NCBI GenBank assembly: GCA_036620675.1
Contig: JAZHEE010000001.1
DNA from: Jejubacter sp036620675
Lineage (GTDB): Bacteria; Pseudomonadota; Gammaproteobacteria; Enterobacterales; Enterobacteriaceae
DNA: 64,000 nucleotides
Strand: one strand, 5' to 3'
Under the pieces are notes generated by a model. The model saw only the letters and a list, made by a program, of their open reading frames with translations, was not told the origin of the DNA and did no database searches. Below, piece after piece: positions 15,825 through 23,865 of the stretch (the first letter of the stretch is position 1; the number at the start of each line of letters is the position of its first letter). A program made the translations under genes and the position numbers.

Positions 15825-17159
15825 ATGCCCCATACTAAAACACCTACTCATCAACCAAAAGTAGGATTTATATCTTTAGGCTGCCCGAAGAATCTGGTGG
15901 ATTCAGAACGTATCCTGACCGAACTGCGTACCGAAGGCTACGACGTGGTGCCCAGTTACGACAACGCCGATCTGGTAATCGTTAACACCTGCGGCTTTAT
16001 CGACAGCGCGGTGCAGGAATCGCTGGAAGCCATTGGCGAGGCGTTAAATGAGAACGGTAAGGTGATCGTCACCGGTTGTCTGGGTGCCAAAGAGGATCAG
16101 ATCCGCGAGGTGCATCCCAAAGTGCTGGAGATAACCGGCCCTCACAGCTATGAGCAGGTACTGGAACACGTTCATCGCTACGTGCCCAAACCGCAGCACA
16201 ACCCGTACCTGAGCCTGGTGCCGGAACAGGGCGTTAAACTGACGCCGCGCCATTACGCCTATCTGAAGATTTCCGAAGGCTGTAACCATCGCTGCACCTT
16301 CTGCATTATCCCTTCAATGCGCGGCGACCTGGAAAGCCGGGCCATCGGCGACGTACTGGCCGAAGCCCAGCGACTGGTGGAAGCGGGCGTCAAGGAGCTG
16401 CTGGTGATCTCTCAGGATACCTCAGCCTACGGCGTGGATGTGAAGCACCGTACCGGTTTCTGGAACGGCCAGCCGGTTAAAACCAGCATGGTCAACCTGT
16501 GCGAGCAGCTATCCAAACTCGGGGTCTGGATCCGCCTGCACTACGTATACCCCTATCCTCACGTCGATGAGGTAATTCCGCTGATGGCCGAAGGCAAGCT
16601 ACTGCCCTATCTGGATATTCCGCTCCAGCATGCCAGCCCGCGTATTCTGAAGCTGATGAAGCGCCCGGGTGCCGTGGAGCGAACCCTGGAGCGTATCCGC
16701 CGCTGGCGCGAGATCTGCCCGGAACTGACCCTGCGTTCCACCTTTATCGTCGGCTTCCCTGGCGAAACCGAAGAGGATTTCCAGATGCTGCTCGACTTCC
16801 TGAAGGAAGCGCGTCTGGATCGTGTGGGCTGCTTCAAATACAGCCCGGTGGAAGGCGCTGGCGCTAACTCACTACCGGACCAGGTGCCGGAAGAGGTGAA
16901 GGAAGAGCGCTGGCACCGCTTTATGCAGCTTCAACAGCAGATCTCCGCCGAGCGCTTACAGGAAAAAGTGGGCCGTGAAATTCTCGTGATGATCGACGAA
17001 GTGGATGAAGAAGGCGCCACCGGTCGAAGTCAGGCGGATGCGCCGGAGATCGACGGCGTGGTGTGGCTGAACGGCGAACGCAATCTGAAGCCTGGCGATG
17101 TGGTACGGGTGAAGGTTGAGCACGCCGACGAATACGATCTGTGGGGCAGTCGGGTCTGA
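15825..17159 (+). CDS. rimO: RimO, ribosomal protein S12 methylthiotransferase (chimeric 5' end)
   Basis: 444 residues. The N-terminal UPF0004 domain carries cluster-binding C20, C56 and C85; the radical SAM domain has CNHRCTFC (C153, C157, C160); a TRAM domain ends the protein. RimO methylthiolates Asp88 (E. coli numbering) of ribosomal protein S12. From about codon 22 (CPKNLVDSERI) the protein is nearly identical to E. coli RimO. The first 20 codons (MPHTKTPTHQPKVGFISLG) differ in sequence and are AT-rich, whereas a host-like start is stranded at 14213. This indicates that the present start, and probably its promoter, came from an inserted element. The protein is likely functional because all cysteines remain. 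Confidence 0.95.
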   Translation: MPHTKTPTHQPKVGFISLGCPKNLVDSERILTELRTEGYDVVPSYDNADLVIVNTCGFIDSAVQESLEAIGEALNENGKVIVTGCLGAKEDQIREVHPKVLEITGPHSYEQVLEHVHRYVPKPQHNPYLSLVPEQGVKLTPRHYAYLKISEGCNHRCTFCIIPSMRGDLESRAIGDVLAEAQRLVEAGVKELLVISQDTSAYGVDVKHRTGFWNGQPVKTSMVNLCEQLSKLGVWIRLHYVYPYPHVDEVIPLMAEGKLLPYLDIPLQHASPRILKLMKRPGAVERTLERIRRWREICPELTLRSTFIVGFPGETEEDFQMLLDFLKEARLDRVGCFKYSPVEGAGANSLPDQVPEEVKEERWHRFMQLQQQISAERLQEKVGREILVMIDEVDEEGATGRSQADAPEIDGVVWLNGERNLKPGDVVRVKVEHADEYDLWGSRV

Positions 17160-17175
17160 TCCCAATGATCAGAAC

Positions 17176-17203
17176 AAGGTCGGTCAGTTGACCGGCCTTT
17201 TTT
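17176..17203 (+). terminator. Rho-independent terminator of rimO
   Basis: Arms AAGGTCGGTCA (17176-17186) and TGACCGGCCTT (17189-17199), with one G-T pair and a tiny loop, run into T residues. It lies 17 bases after the rimO stop. Confidence 0.88.
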
Positions 17204-17500
17204 ATGGTTGATCACGGATTCGCGTGAAAGCGGAGTCCATCGGGGCGGTAGACGTTTGGCTGAATATATTGCGGTGAAGAAAGCGCTGTTTACCCCCCGT
17301 GAATTCGGGATATCACATTTACCCCGGACAAATAATGACTTTTCCGGACTCAATGATGACCCTTACCGAACAGCCTGTTTTAAATCCGGCCTCGCCCAGC
17401 CAGTGGTCTTTCTGATGCAGACTGAGGCGATTGCAGTACGTGGTCATGCCAGTGACGCTGTTTTACGGCTATGCCGTGTTCTAAAAGAATATGTCGCGCT

Positions 17501-18110
17501 GGTGAAGGTTCCGTTCACCTTAAGGGTATTTTTATCTGTCGGTTGCGGAACCGGTGAACGGGCCAGGGGCTCAAATGCCGCCCCTGACAACCCCGCTTTC
17601 CGGCGTGAAAATCGCCGCTTGCGCGGGCCCCTGCGTATTCCCGCCAACCGGACGGGTCGGGCGTGACGGCACCTCCTTGTGCCGCACGCCCTCAGCCCGA
17701 CGTCCTGTCGGGCTGACCCTGGCCGCTGTGAATACTCCGCCGATTTTCAGGCCGGAGTATCACTGCCCTGAATCTTCTGCCCAAACTTATCCGTAAAGGT
17801 ATTGCTGGTGTCATTTGAAAAAACAGACTGAAGCGACGAGGGGCTTATATCCCGGCTTAAAAAACGCCGTAGCGTTCACGCAGGGCCGGAGGAGCGACAG
17901 GATGTCGCGACAGGGCAAGGTCGCCAGGGAAGGCGACTCTTGCCCGTTCCGAAAAGCCCGGCGTGATAAGCGAAGGGGCCCGCGTCAGCGGCGTTTTTTA
18001 CCGCCGGGGAGCCCGGGTCGCCAGGGAGGCGGCGACTGAGCCCCCTGGCCCGTTCACCCGCGGTGGATTAACAGAGAAGCAGTTGCCTGAAGTGAACGGA
18101 ACAGCCCACC
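17501..18110. repeat. Palindrome-rich interspersed repeat, copy A (about 610 bp)
   Basis: Bounded by imperfect inverted repeats of about 24 bp (left 17501-17525 with GGTTCCGTTCACCTTAAGG; right 18086-18110 with CCTGAAGTGAACGGAAC). It matches collinearly a segment at 44359-44971 (copy C) and in part 43808-44237 (copy B); similarity with C extends about 100 bp beyond the left end. Inside are several stems: GGGCGTG/CACGCCC, TCAGCCCGAC/GTCGGGCTGA, TACTCCG/CGGAGTA, GCGACA/TGTCGC, GGGCAAGGTCGCC/GGCGACTCTTGCCC, and a long-range pair AAAAAACGCCG (17859-17869) with CGGCGTTTTTT (17989-17999). Small open frames cross it, but they ignore codon structure and I treat the element as noncoding. It sits where yliEF are in E. 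coli. Confidence 0.85.
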
Positions 18111-18458
18111 ACATCATTATATTCTGCCGCTTTTATTCTGAAACCAGGCGCCAGAGCCACTTGTCACCCTCACCCCGGCCCTCTCCCGAAACGGGAGAGG
18201 GAGTTTCCCGGCAATGAACGGAACAGCTCGCCGCATCGTCATATTCTGCCGCTTTTATTCTGAAACCGGGCGCCGGAGCCGCCTGTCACCCTCACCCCGG
18301 CCTTCTTCCGAAACGGGAGAAGGAGTTTCCCGCCAATGAACGGAACACCCGCCGCATCATCATATTCTGCCACTTTTATTCTGAAACCGGGCGCCGGAGC
18401 TGCCTGTCACCCTCACCCCGGCCCTCTCCCTGAAGGGAAAGGGCGTTTTCCCGACCCA
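18093..18458. repeat. Tandem array of three 122-bp units
   Basis: TGAACGGAAC recurs at 18093, 18215 and 18337, exactly 122 bases apart, and the units between are closely alike (CATATTCTGCC, TTTTATTCTGAAACC, GTCACCCTCACCCCGG). Each unit has one hairpin: CTCTCCCG-aaa-CGGGAGAG in unit 1, and TTCTTCCG-aaa-CGGGAGAA in unit 2. One of the changed base pairs (C-G to T-A) is compensatory. A related single unit follows copy C at 44953. The array is flanked on both sides by the same block of about 45 bp (18058-18104 and 18460-18506, ending CCTGAAGTGAA). It ends just before the gsiD stop. Confidence 0.85.
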
Positions 18459-18524
18459 CCGGCGGTGAATCAGCAGAAAAGCAGAAACCTGAAGTGAAAG
18501 GAACCGGCTGCGCAACAAACCTTT

Positions 18525-19436
18525 TCACTCCTTAATCTTCGGATCCAGCGCATCGCGCAACCCATCGCCCAGCAGATTAAAGGCCAGCACGGTCACAAAA
18601 ATCGCCAGGCTCGGAAACAGCGCCACGTGCGGTGACATCACCATATCCGACTGCGCTTCGTTAAGCATCGCGCCCCACTCCGGCGTGGGCGGCTGCGCCC
18701 CCAGCCCCAGAAACGACAGGCTGGCGGCAGAGATAATCGCGGTGCCGATGCGCATAGTGAAAAAGACCACGATAGAAGAGAAAGTCCCGGGCAGGATATG
18801 CCGCAGCACAATCACCCGGTCCGGAGCGCCGATACTGCGCGCCGCCTCGATAAAGGTCTGGTGCTTCAACACCAGGGTGTTGCCGCGCACCAGCCGGGCA
18901 AAGGCGGGAACGCTAAAAATCGCCACCGCGATGACCACATTCGCCATGCCGCTGCCCATGATAGCCACCACCGCAATCGCCAGCAGGATCCCCGGAAAAG
19001 CGAACAACACATCACAAATGCGCATAATGATCCGATCCCACCAGCCTTCGTAATAGCCCGCCACCAGCCCCAGTAACGTACCTATCACACCACCAATCAG
19101 TACCGAAAACAGCCCGGCCGCCAGCGAAATACGGGCGCCGACCAGTACCCGGCTAAAGATATCCCTCCCCAGAGAATCCACGCCGAACCAGTGCATGGCC
19201 GACGGGCCTTCATTCAGCCGGTCATAGTCAAAATAATTTTCCGCATCGAACGGGGCCAGCCACGGCGCCAGCAGCGCCGCGGCCAACAACAGCAGTACAA
19301 CGATACCGGCGATCATCGCCACCGGCTGGCGAGAAAAACGGCGCCAGAACTGCGCCACAGGAGTTCGCACCGGCGGTTCACGCAACGCCGGCATCGCATT
19401 GACGAGCGCCTGACGGCGCCAGTTAATCAGTCGCAT
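18525..19436 (-). CDS. gsiD: GsiD, glutathione ABC transporter permease
   Basis: 303 residues, the same length as E. coli GsiD. An N-terminal helix, then the BPD_transp_1 permease domain with about six membrane segments; the cytoplasmic coupling loop EAARSIGAPDRVIVLRHILPG (about residues 200-220) is the signature that docks to the ATPase. It pairs with GsiC to form the inner-membrane channel for glutathione import. Last gene of the gsi operon; its start is two bases after the gsiC stop. Downstream lies the repeat cluster rather than yliE. Confidence 0.96.
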   Translation of the reverse strand: MRLINWRRQALVNAMPALREPPVRTPVAQFWRRFSRQPVAMIAGIVVLLLLAAALLAPWLAPFDAENYFDYDRLNEGPSAMHWFGVDSLGRDIFSRVLVGARISLAAGLFSVLIGGVIGTLLGLVAGYYEGWWDRIIMRICDVLFAFPGILLAIAVVAIMGSGMANVVIAVAIFSVPAFARLVRGNTLVLKHQTFIEAARSIGAPDRVIVLRHILPGTFSSIVVFFTMRIGTAIISAASLSFLGLGAQPPTPEWGAMLNEAQSDMVMSPHVALFPSLAIFVTVLAFNLLGDGLRDALDPKIKE

Positions 19437-19438
19437 CC

Positions 19439-20359
19439 TTATCGGTACCTGATGGTTGGGTTAATGGCGGCGTAGAGAACGTCCACCGCCAGATTGATCA
19501 GGATAAACTCCAGCGAAAACAGCAGCACCTCGGCCTGAATCACCGGGTAATCGCGCATCTCCACCGAATCCACCAGCAGTCGCCCCAGTCCCGGCCAGTT
19601 AAACACCTTTTCCACCACGATCGAACCGCCCAGCAAAAAACCGAACTGCAGCCCCATCATAGTCACCACCGGGATCATGGCGTTACGCAGGCCATGCTTT
19701 ATCACCACCAGACGTTCGCTCACCCCCTTGGCCCGGGCGGTACGCATATAATCTTCCTGCAATACCTCCACGAAGGAGGCCCGGGTGAAACGGGCCATCA
19801 CCGCCGCCACCGCGGCTCCCAGGGTAATCGACGGCAGAATATAGTGGCGCCAGCTCTCGGCCCCCACCGTCGGTAGCCAACCCAGCTCCACCGAAAAGAT
19901 CTGCATCAGCAGCATCCCCAGCGCAAAAGCAGGAAAGGAGATCCCGGAAACCGCCAGCGTCATGCTCAGCCTGTCCGGCCAGCGGTTACGCCACACCGCG
20001 GAAATCACGCCGGTACACAGGCCGAACAGCGTGGCCCAGATCATGCTGGTCAGCGTCAGCCAGAGCGTGGGTAGAAAGCGACTGGCTATCTCTTCCGCTA
20101 CCGGGCGATGCGACGCCATTGAGATACCAAAATCTCCACGCAGTACGTTGCCACACCAGGTCAGAAACTGCTGCCACAGCGGCAGATCCAGCCCCAGTTG
20201 GCTGCGCACCAGCGCCACCACTTCGGCATCCGCTTCCGGCCCGGCAACGAGCCGCGCCGGATCCCCCGGCAGCATATGGACGAACAGGAAGACCAGCACA
20301 GCCACGATCAACAGCGTGGGAATCAGCCCCAGCAGGCGTTTAATGATGTAATTCAGCAT
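19439..20359 (-). CDS. gsiC: GsiC, glutathione ABC transporter permease
   Basis: 306 residues, the same length as in E. coli. DppB/OppB-type permease with the N-terminal MLNYIIKRLLGLIPTLLIVAVLVFLFVHMLPGDPA signature in two parts (first helix and the conserved LPGDPA), six membrane segments, and the coupling loop RTARAKGVSERLVVIKHGLRNA. It forms a heterodimeric channel with GsiD. Located between gsiB and gsiD in the operon. Confidence 0.96.
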   Translation of the reverse strand: MLNYIIKRLLGLIPTLLIVAVLVFLFVHMLPGDPARLVAGPEADAEVVALVRSQLGLDLPLWQQFLTWCGNVLRGDFGISMASHRPVAEEIASRFLPTLWLTLTSMIWATLFGLCTGVISAVWRNRWPDRLSMTLAVSGISFPAFALGMLLMQIFSVELGWLPTVGAESWRHYILPSITLGAAVAAVMARFTRASFVEVLQEDYMRTARAKGVSERLVVIKHGLRNAMIPVVTMMGLQFGFLLGGSIVVEKVFNWPGLGRLLVDSVEMRDYPVIQAEVLLFSLEFILINLAVDVLYAAINPTIRYR

Positions 20360-20382
20360 GGATTAAGCCTGTCCCGCAGGAG

Positions 20383-21927
20383 TCACTTTGTAGACTCGTT
20401 AAGATCGGCGTTTTCAAAGCTGAAGCCAGTGTCCGGCATCACATAGAAACCGGTCAGCGTCTTATCGTGAGCCGATACCAGCTTTTCCACCACCAGCGGC
20501 ACCCAGGGGGCCTCTTTCCAGATGGTATCCTGCGCCTCTTTGTAGAGTTTGCCCTTCTGCGCATCATCGGATGTCTGCAGCGCCTGCTCCAGCGCTTTAT
20601 CCACCTGCGGATTGCTGTAGAAAGCGGTATTGAACAGCGTCGGCGGCCAGTTGCGGCTGGCGAACAGCGGCGACAGCGCCCAGTCCGCTTCGCCGGTGGA
20701 GGCGCTCCAGCCGGTATAGAACATCCGCACCCCACTCTCTTCCTGGCTCTTCCCTTCCACCTGGGCGGCGCGCTGGCCGGCATCCATCGCCGTCACCTTC
20801 GCCTTAATGCCCACCTGAGCCAGCTGCTGCTGGGTAAATTGCAGCACCTTACGGGCGGTGCTGTGATTGTGGGACGACCAGAGCGTGGTGGTAAAGCCGT
20901 TGGGATAGCCAGCCTCTTTCAGCAACTGGCGCGCTTTGGCCGGATCGTACGGCCAGGGCTGATAAGACTGAGCGTACGCAATCGCGGGCGGCACTACGCC
21001 GGTGGCAGGATCGGCATAGCCGGAAAAGGCCACCTTCACCAGCGCCTGGCGGTTAATGGCATAGTTGATGGCCTGGCGCACCTTCAGATTATCGAACGGC
21101 TTGCGGGTCACGTTCATACTGATGTAACGCTGCATAATGGAAGGCGTGGTCACCAGCTCCAGCTTCGGGTTATTTTTCAGCCGTGCCGCCTGCTCGAACG
21201 GAATCGGGAAGGCCAGATTCGCTTCACCGGTCTGCAACATAGCGGCCCGGGTATTGTTATCCACCACCGGGCGCCAGGTAATGGTATCGAGCTTCGGTAA
21301 CCCCTTCTGCCAGTAACCCGGGAACTTCTTCACCTTCACAAAATCGGTCTGATTCCAGGTGTCGAGCTGATAAGGCCCGGTGCCCACCGGATGAAAGCCA
21401 ATGTCTTTACCGTACTTCTTCAGCGCCGCCGGCGAGATCATCGCCGTTGCCGGATGCGCCAGAATATTAATAAACGCCGAGAACGGCTGTTTAAGGGTGA
21501 TTTTCACCGTCAGCGGATCCACCACTTCGGTACTGGCGATATTGCGGTACAGGTTATAGCGCTTCAGGTGGTTATCCGGGTTGCTGGCGCGATCGAGATT
21601 CTCCTTTACCGCCTGGGCGTTGAAGTCGCTGCCGTCCTGGAACTTCACGCCGTCACGCAACTGGATGGTATACACCCTGCCGTCTTTTGATACGCTGTAG
21701 TCCTTCGCCAGCACCTTCTGCACCTTCATCTCTTTATCCAGGCCGAACAGCCCCTGATAGAAAGATTTCGCTACCGCCTGCGACAGCGTATCGTTAGCGT
21801 CGTACGGGTCGAGGGTAGTGAAGTTCGACCCAACGGCGACCACCACATCTTTGGCGGCCAGGGCTGGCGTGGCGGCAGCCAGGGCCAGCGCCGTTGCGAT
21901 CAGGCGTCCTGCGGTTTGTCTTTTCAT
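20383..21927 (-). CDS. gsiB: GsiB, periplasmic glutathione-binding protein
   Basis: 514 residues (E. coli 512) of the SBP family 5 type. A signal peptide of about 25 residues ends ATPALAA before KDVVVAVGSNF. The family features YDANDTLSQAV, KDGRVYTIQLRDGVKFQDG and HPVGTGPYQL are present. It captures glutathione, including as a sulfur source, in the periplasm and delivers it to GsiCD. Its gene is third in the operon after iaaA and gsiA, with a gap of about 37 bases after gsiA. Confidence 0.96.
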   Translation of the reverse strand: MKRQTAGRLIATALALAAATPALAAKDVVVAVGSNFTTLDPYDANDTLSQAVAKSFYQGLFGLDKEMKVQKVLAKDYSVSKDGRVYTIQLRDGVKFQDGSDFNAQAVKENLDRASNPDNHLKRYNLYRNIASTEVVDPLTVKITLKQPFSAFINILAHPATAMISPAALKKYGKDIGFHPVGTGPYQLDTWNQTDFVKVKKFPGYWQKGLPKLDTITWRPVVDNNTRAAMLQTGEANLAFPIPFEQAARLKNNPKLELVTTPSIMQRYISMNVTRKPFDNLKVRQAINYAINRQALVKVAFSGYADPATGVVPPAIAYAQSYQPWPYDPAKARQLLKEAGYPNGFTTTLWSSHNHSTARKVLQFTQQQLAQVGIKAKVTAMDAGQRAAQVEGKSQEESGVRMFYTGWSASTGEADWALSPLFASRNWPPTLFNTAFYSNPQVDKALEQALQTSDDAQKGKLYKEAQDTIWKEAPWVPLVVEKLVSAHDKTLTGFYVMPDTGFSFENADLNESTK

Positions 21928-21964
21928 GCTTGTCTTCTCCTGTCATTTCCCTGTCTTGCGCCGG

Positions 21965-23854
21965 TTACTGCGCCGGCCTGTTATCGTCGTTGCGTGTTGT
22001 CTGTTCTGGCTCTATACCGGCAACGTAGTGGCCGGGGCCTACTTCGATGAGCGCAAGCGCCTCTGGCTCGTCGCCCGGGCGTCGGGCGACGCCCGCGACC
22101 TCATCGGAAAGCAGGATGCCCTGGGGGCGCCGATAGCCGGGATCGGCCACCGGAACCGCCGCCATCAGGCGCCGGGTATAAGGGTGGCGCGGATTCTCGA
22201 ATACCGCGCGCCGCGGGCCTATCTCGACAATCCGCCCCATATACATCACCGCCACCCGGTGGCAAATGCGCTCAACCACCGCCATATCGTGGGAGATAAA
22301 CAAAAAGGCGATACCCAGTTCACGCTGCAGACTGAGCATCAGGTTGACTATCTGGGCGCGGATCGACACATCCAGCGCCGAGACCGCTTCGTCGGCGATC
22401 ACCACCTTCGGCTTCAGGGCCAGCGCCCGGGCGATGCAGATACGCTGGCGCTGGCCGCCAGAGAATTCATGGGGGTAGCGAACCGCGTGCTCAGGACTCA
22501 GCCCAACGCGCTCCAGCAGCCACGCGGCCCGCTCCCTGGCCGCTTTACGGGAAGCGCCGTGCAGCAGCATCGGCTCCATAATTGCGTCGCCCACGGTACA
22601 GCGGGGATCGAGGGAGGCATAGGGGTCCTGAAATATCGCCTGGATATCCTGGCGCAGGCTGCGCATTTCCCGGGGGCTCATGGTGTCGATGCGCCGTCCT
22701 TCAAAGGTAATGGTGCCGCCCTGGGTTTCCACCAGACGCAGCAGCGAACGCCCGGTAGTGGACTTACCGCAGCCCGACTCCCCCACCAGCCCCAGGGTCT
22801 CGCCGGGCCGCAGATCGAAACTGATCTTTTCTACCGCGTGCACCACACTCTGCACCCGGTTAAAAATACCGCCGCGCAGCGCAAAGCGAGTAACCAGATC
22901 GCGGACTTCCAGCACCGGTTGAGCATCAGGCGCGACCGTATCCTGTTCCCGCTCATCCAGCGGCGCGTCAGGCTGATTCGGGTCAATCAGCGGAAATTCA
23001 CGCGGCAGCGAATGACCGTTCATCGACCCGAGCTTCGGCACCGCCGCCAGCAGCGAACGGGTATAGGGGTGCTGCGGTGCTGAAAAAATCTGGCGCACTT
23101 CGCCGCTTTCCACCGCCTCGCCGCGGTACATCACCAGCACCCGATCGGCGATATCCGCCACCACGCCCATATCGTGAGTAATAAAGATAACCCCCATCGC
23201 CATTTCGCGCTGCAGGACGTTAATCAGCTGTAGAATCTGGGCCTGAATGGTGACATCCAGGGCCGTGGTGGGTTCGTCGGCGATCAGCACCGCCGGGCGG
23301 CAGGAGAGCGCCATGGCAATCATCACTCGCTGGCGCATGCCGCCGGAAAGCTGATGCGGATAGCGGCGCAGCATCGCCTTCGAATCGGGAATACGCACCA
23401 GATCCAGCATCCGTTTGGCGTCATCCATCGCCTCTTTATGGCTCATGCCCTGATGCAGACGGATCGATTCGGCGATCTGCTCCCCTACGGTAAAAACCGG
23501 GTTCAGGGAGGTCATCGGCTCCTGAAAGATCATCGCCACATCAGCGCCGCGCACGCCGCGCATCCGGGCGTCGCTTAGCTCCCGCAGATCGACCACCTGT
23601 CGGTTACGGCGGCGCAGCAATAGCGGGCCGCTCTTTACTTCGGCACTCTGTGCGGATAGCAAACGCATCAGCGCCAGCGCGGTCACCGATTTACCGGAGC
23701 CGGATTCGCCAACAATGGCCAGGGTTTCGCCCCTGGCCAGGGTGAAAGAGAGATCGCGAACCACGCGGGTCTGCTGCCCCTCATGACGGAACCCCACGTT
23801 CAGATCCCGAACCGACAACACACGATCGGCCGACAGTTCATGGCTATGAGGCAT
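21965..23854 (-). CDS. gsiA: GsiA, glutathione ABC transporter ATP-binding protein (double NBD)
   Basis: 629 residues (E. coli 623) with two complete ATPase domains in one chain. First Walker A GESGSGKS (49-56) with signature LSGGMRQR; second Walker A GESGCGKS (358-365) with signature FSGGQRQR; both have Walker B aspartate-glutamate segments (LIADEPTTALD and VIADEAVSALD). Each domain ends with an oligopeptide-type C-terminal extension (HPYTRSLLAAVP and HPYTRRLMAAVP). It energises the GsiBCD glutathione importer. The iaaA stop lies 11 bases upstream of its start, so the genes are co-transcribed. Confidence 0.96.
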   Translation of the reverse strand: MPHSHELSADRVLSVRDLNVGFRHEGQQTRVVRDLSFTLARGETLAIVGESGSGKSVTALALMRLLSAQSAEVKSGPLLLRRRNRQVVDLRELSDARMRGVRGADVAMIFQEPMTSLNPVFTVGEQIAESIRLHQGMSHKEAMDDAKRMLDLVRIPDSKAMLRRYPHQLSGGMRQRVMIAMALSCRPAVLIADEPTTALDVTIQAQILQLINVLQREMAMGVIFITHDMGVVADIADRVLVMYRGEAVESGEVRQIFSAPQHPYTRSLLAAVPKLGSMNGHSLPREFPLIDPNQPDAPLDEREQDTVAPDAQPVLEVRDLVTRFALRGGIFNRVQSVVHAVEKISFDLRPGETLGLVGESGCGKSTTGRSLLRLVETQGGTITFEGRRIDTMSPREMRSLRQDIQAIFQDPYASLDPRCTVGDAIMEPMLLHGASRKAARERAAWLLERVGLSPEHAVRYPHEFSGGQRQRICIARALALKPKVVIADEAVSALDVSIRAQIVNLMLSLQRELGIAFLFISHDMAVVERICHRVAVMYMGRIVEIGPRRAVFENPRHPYTRRLMAAVPVADPGYRRPQGILLSDEVAGVARRPGDEPEALALIEVGPGHYVAGIEPEQTTRNDDNRPAQ

Positions 23855-23865
23855 CCGCCCTCCTT

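Noticed and set aside
17204..17500. Remnants of yliE or yliF between rimO and gsiD
   Set aside because: I found no cyclic-di-GMP domain motifs (GGDEF/EAL-type) on either strand in the interval; the genes are absent rather than decayed.
17815..18039. Open frames across the repeats (for example MSRQGKVAREGDSCPFRK..., also at 44707-44901) as real small proteins
   Set aside because: The frames follow repeat sequence full of stems, copies differ by indels that do not respect codons, and composition (Arg/Gly/Pro-rich) is that of shadow translation of GC-rich palindromes.
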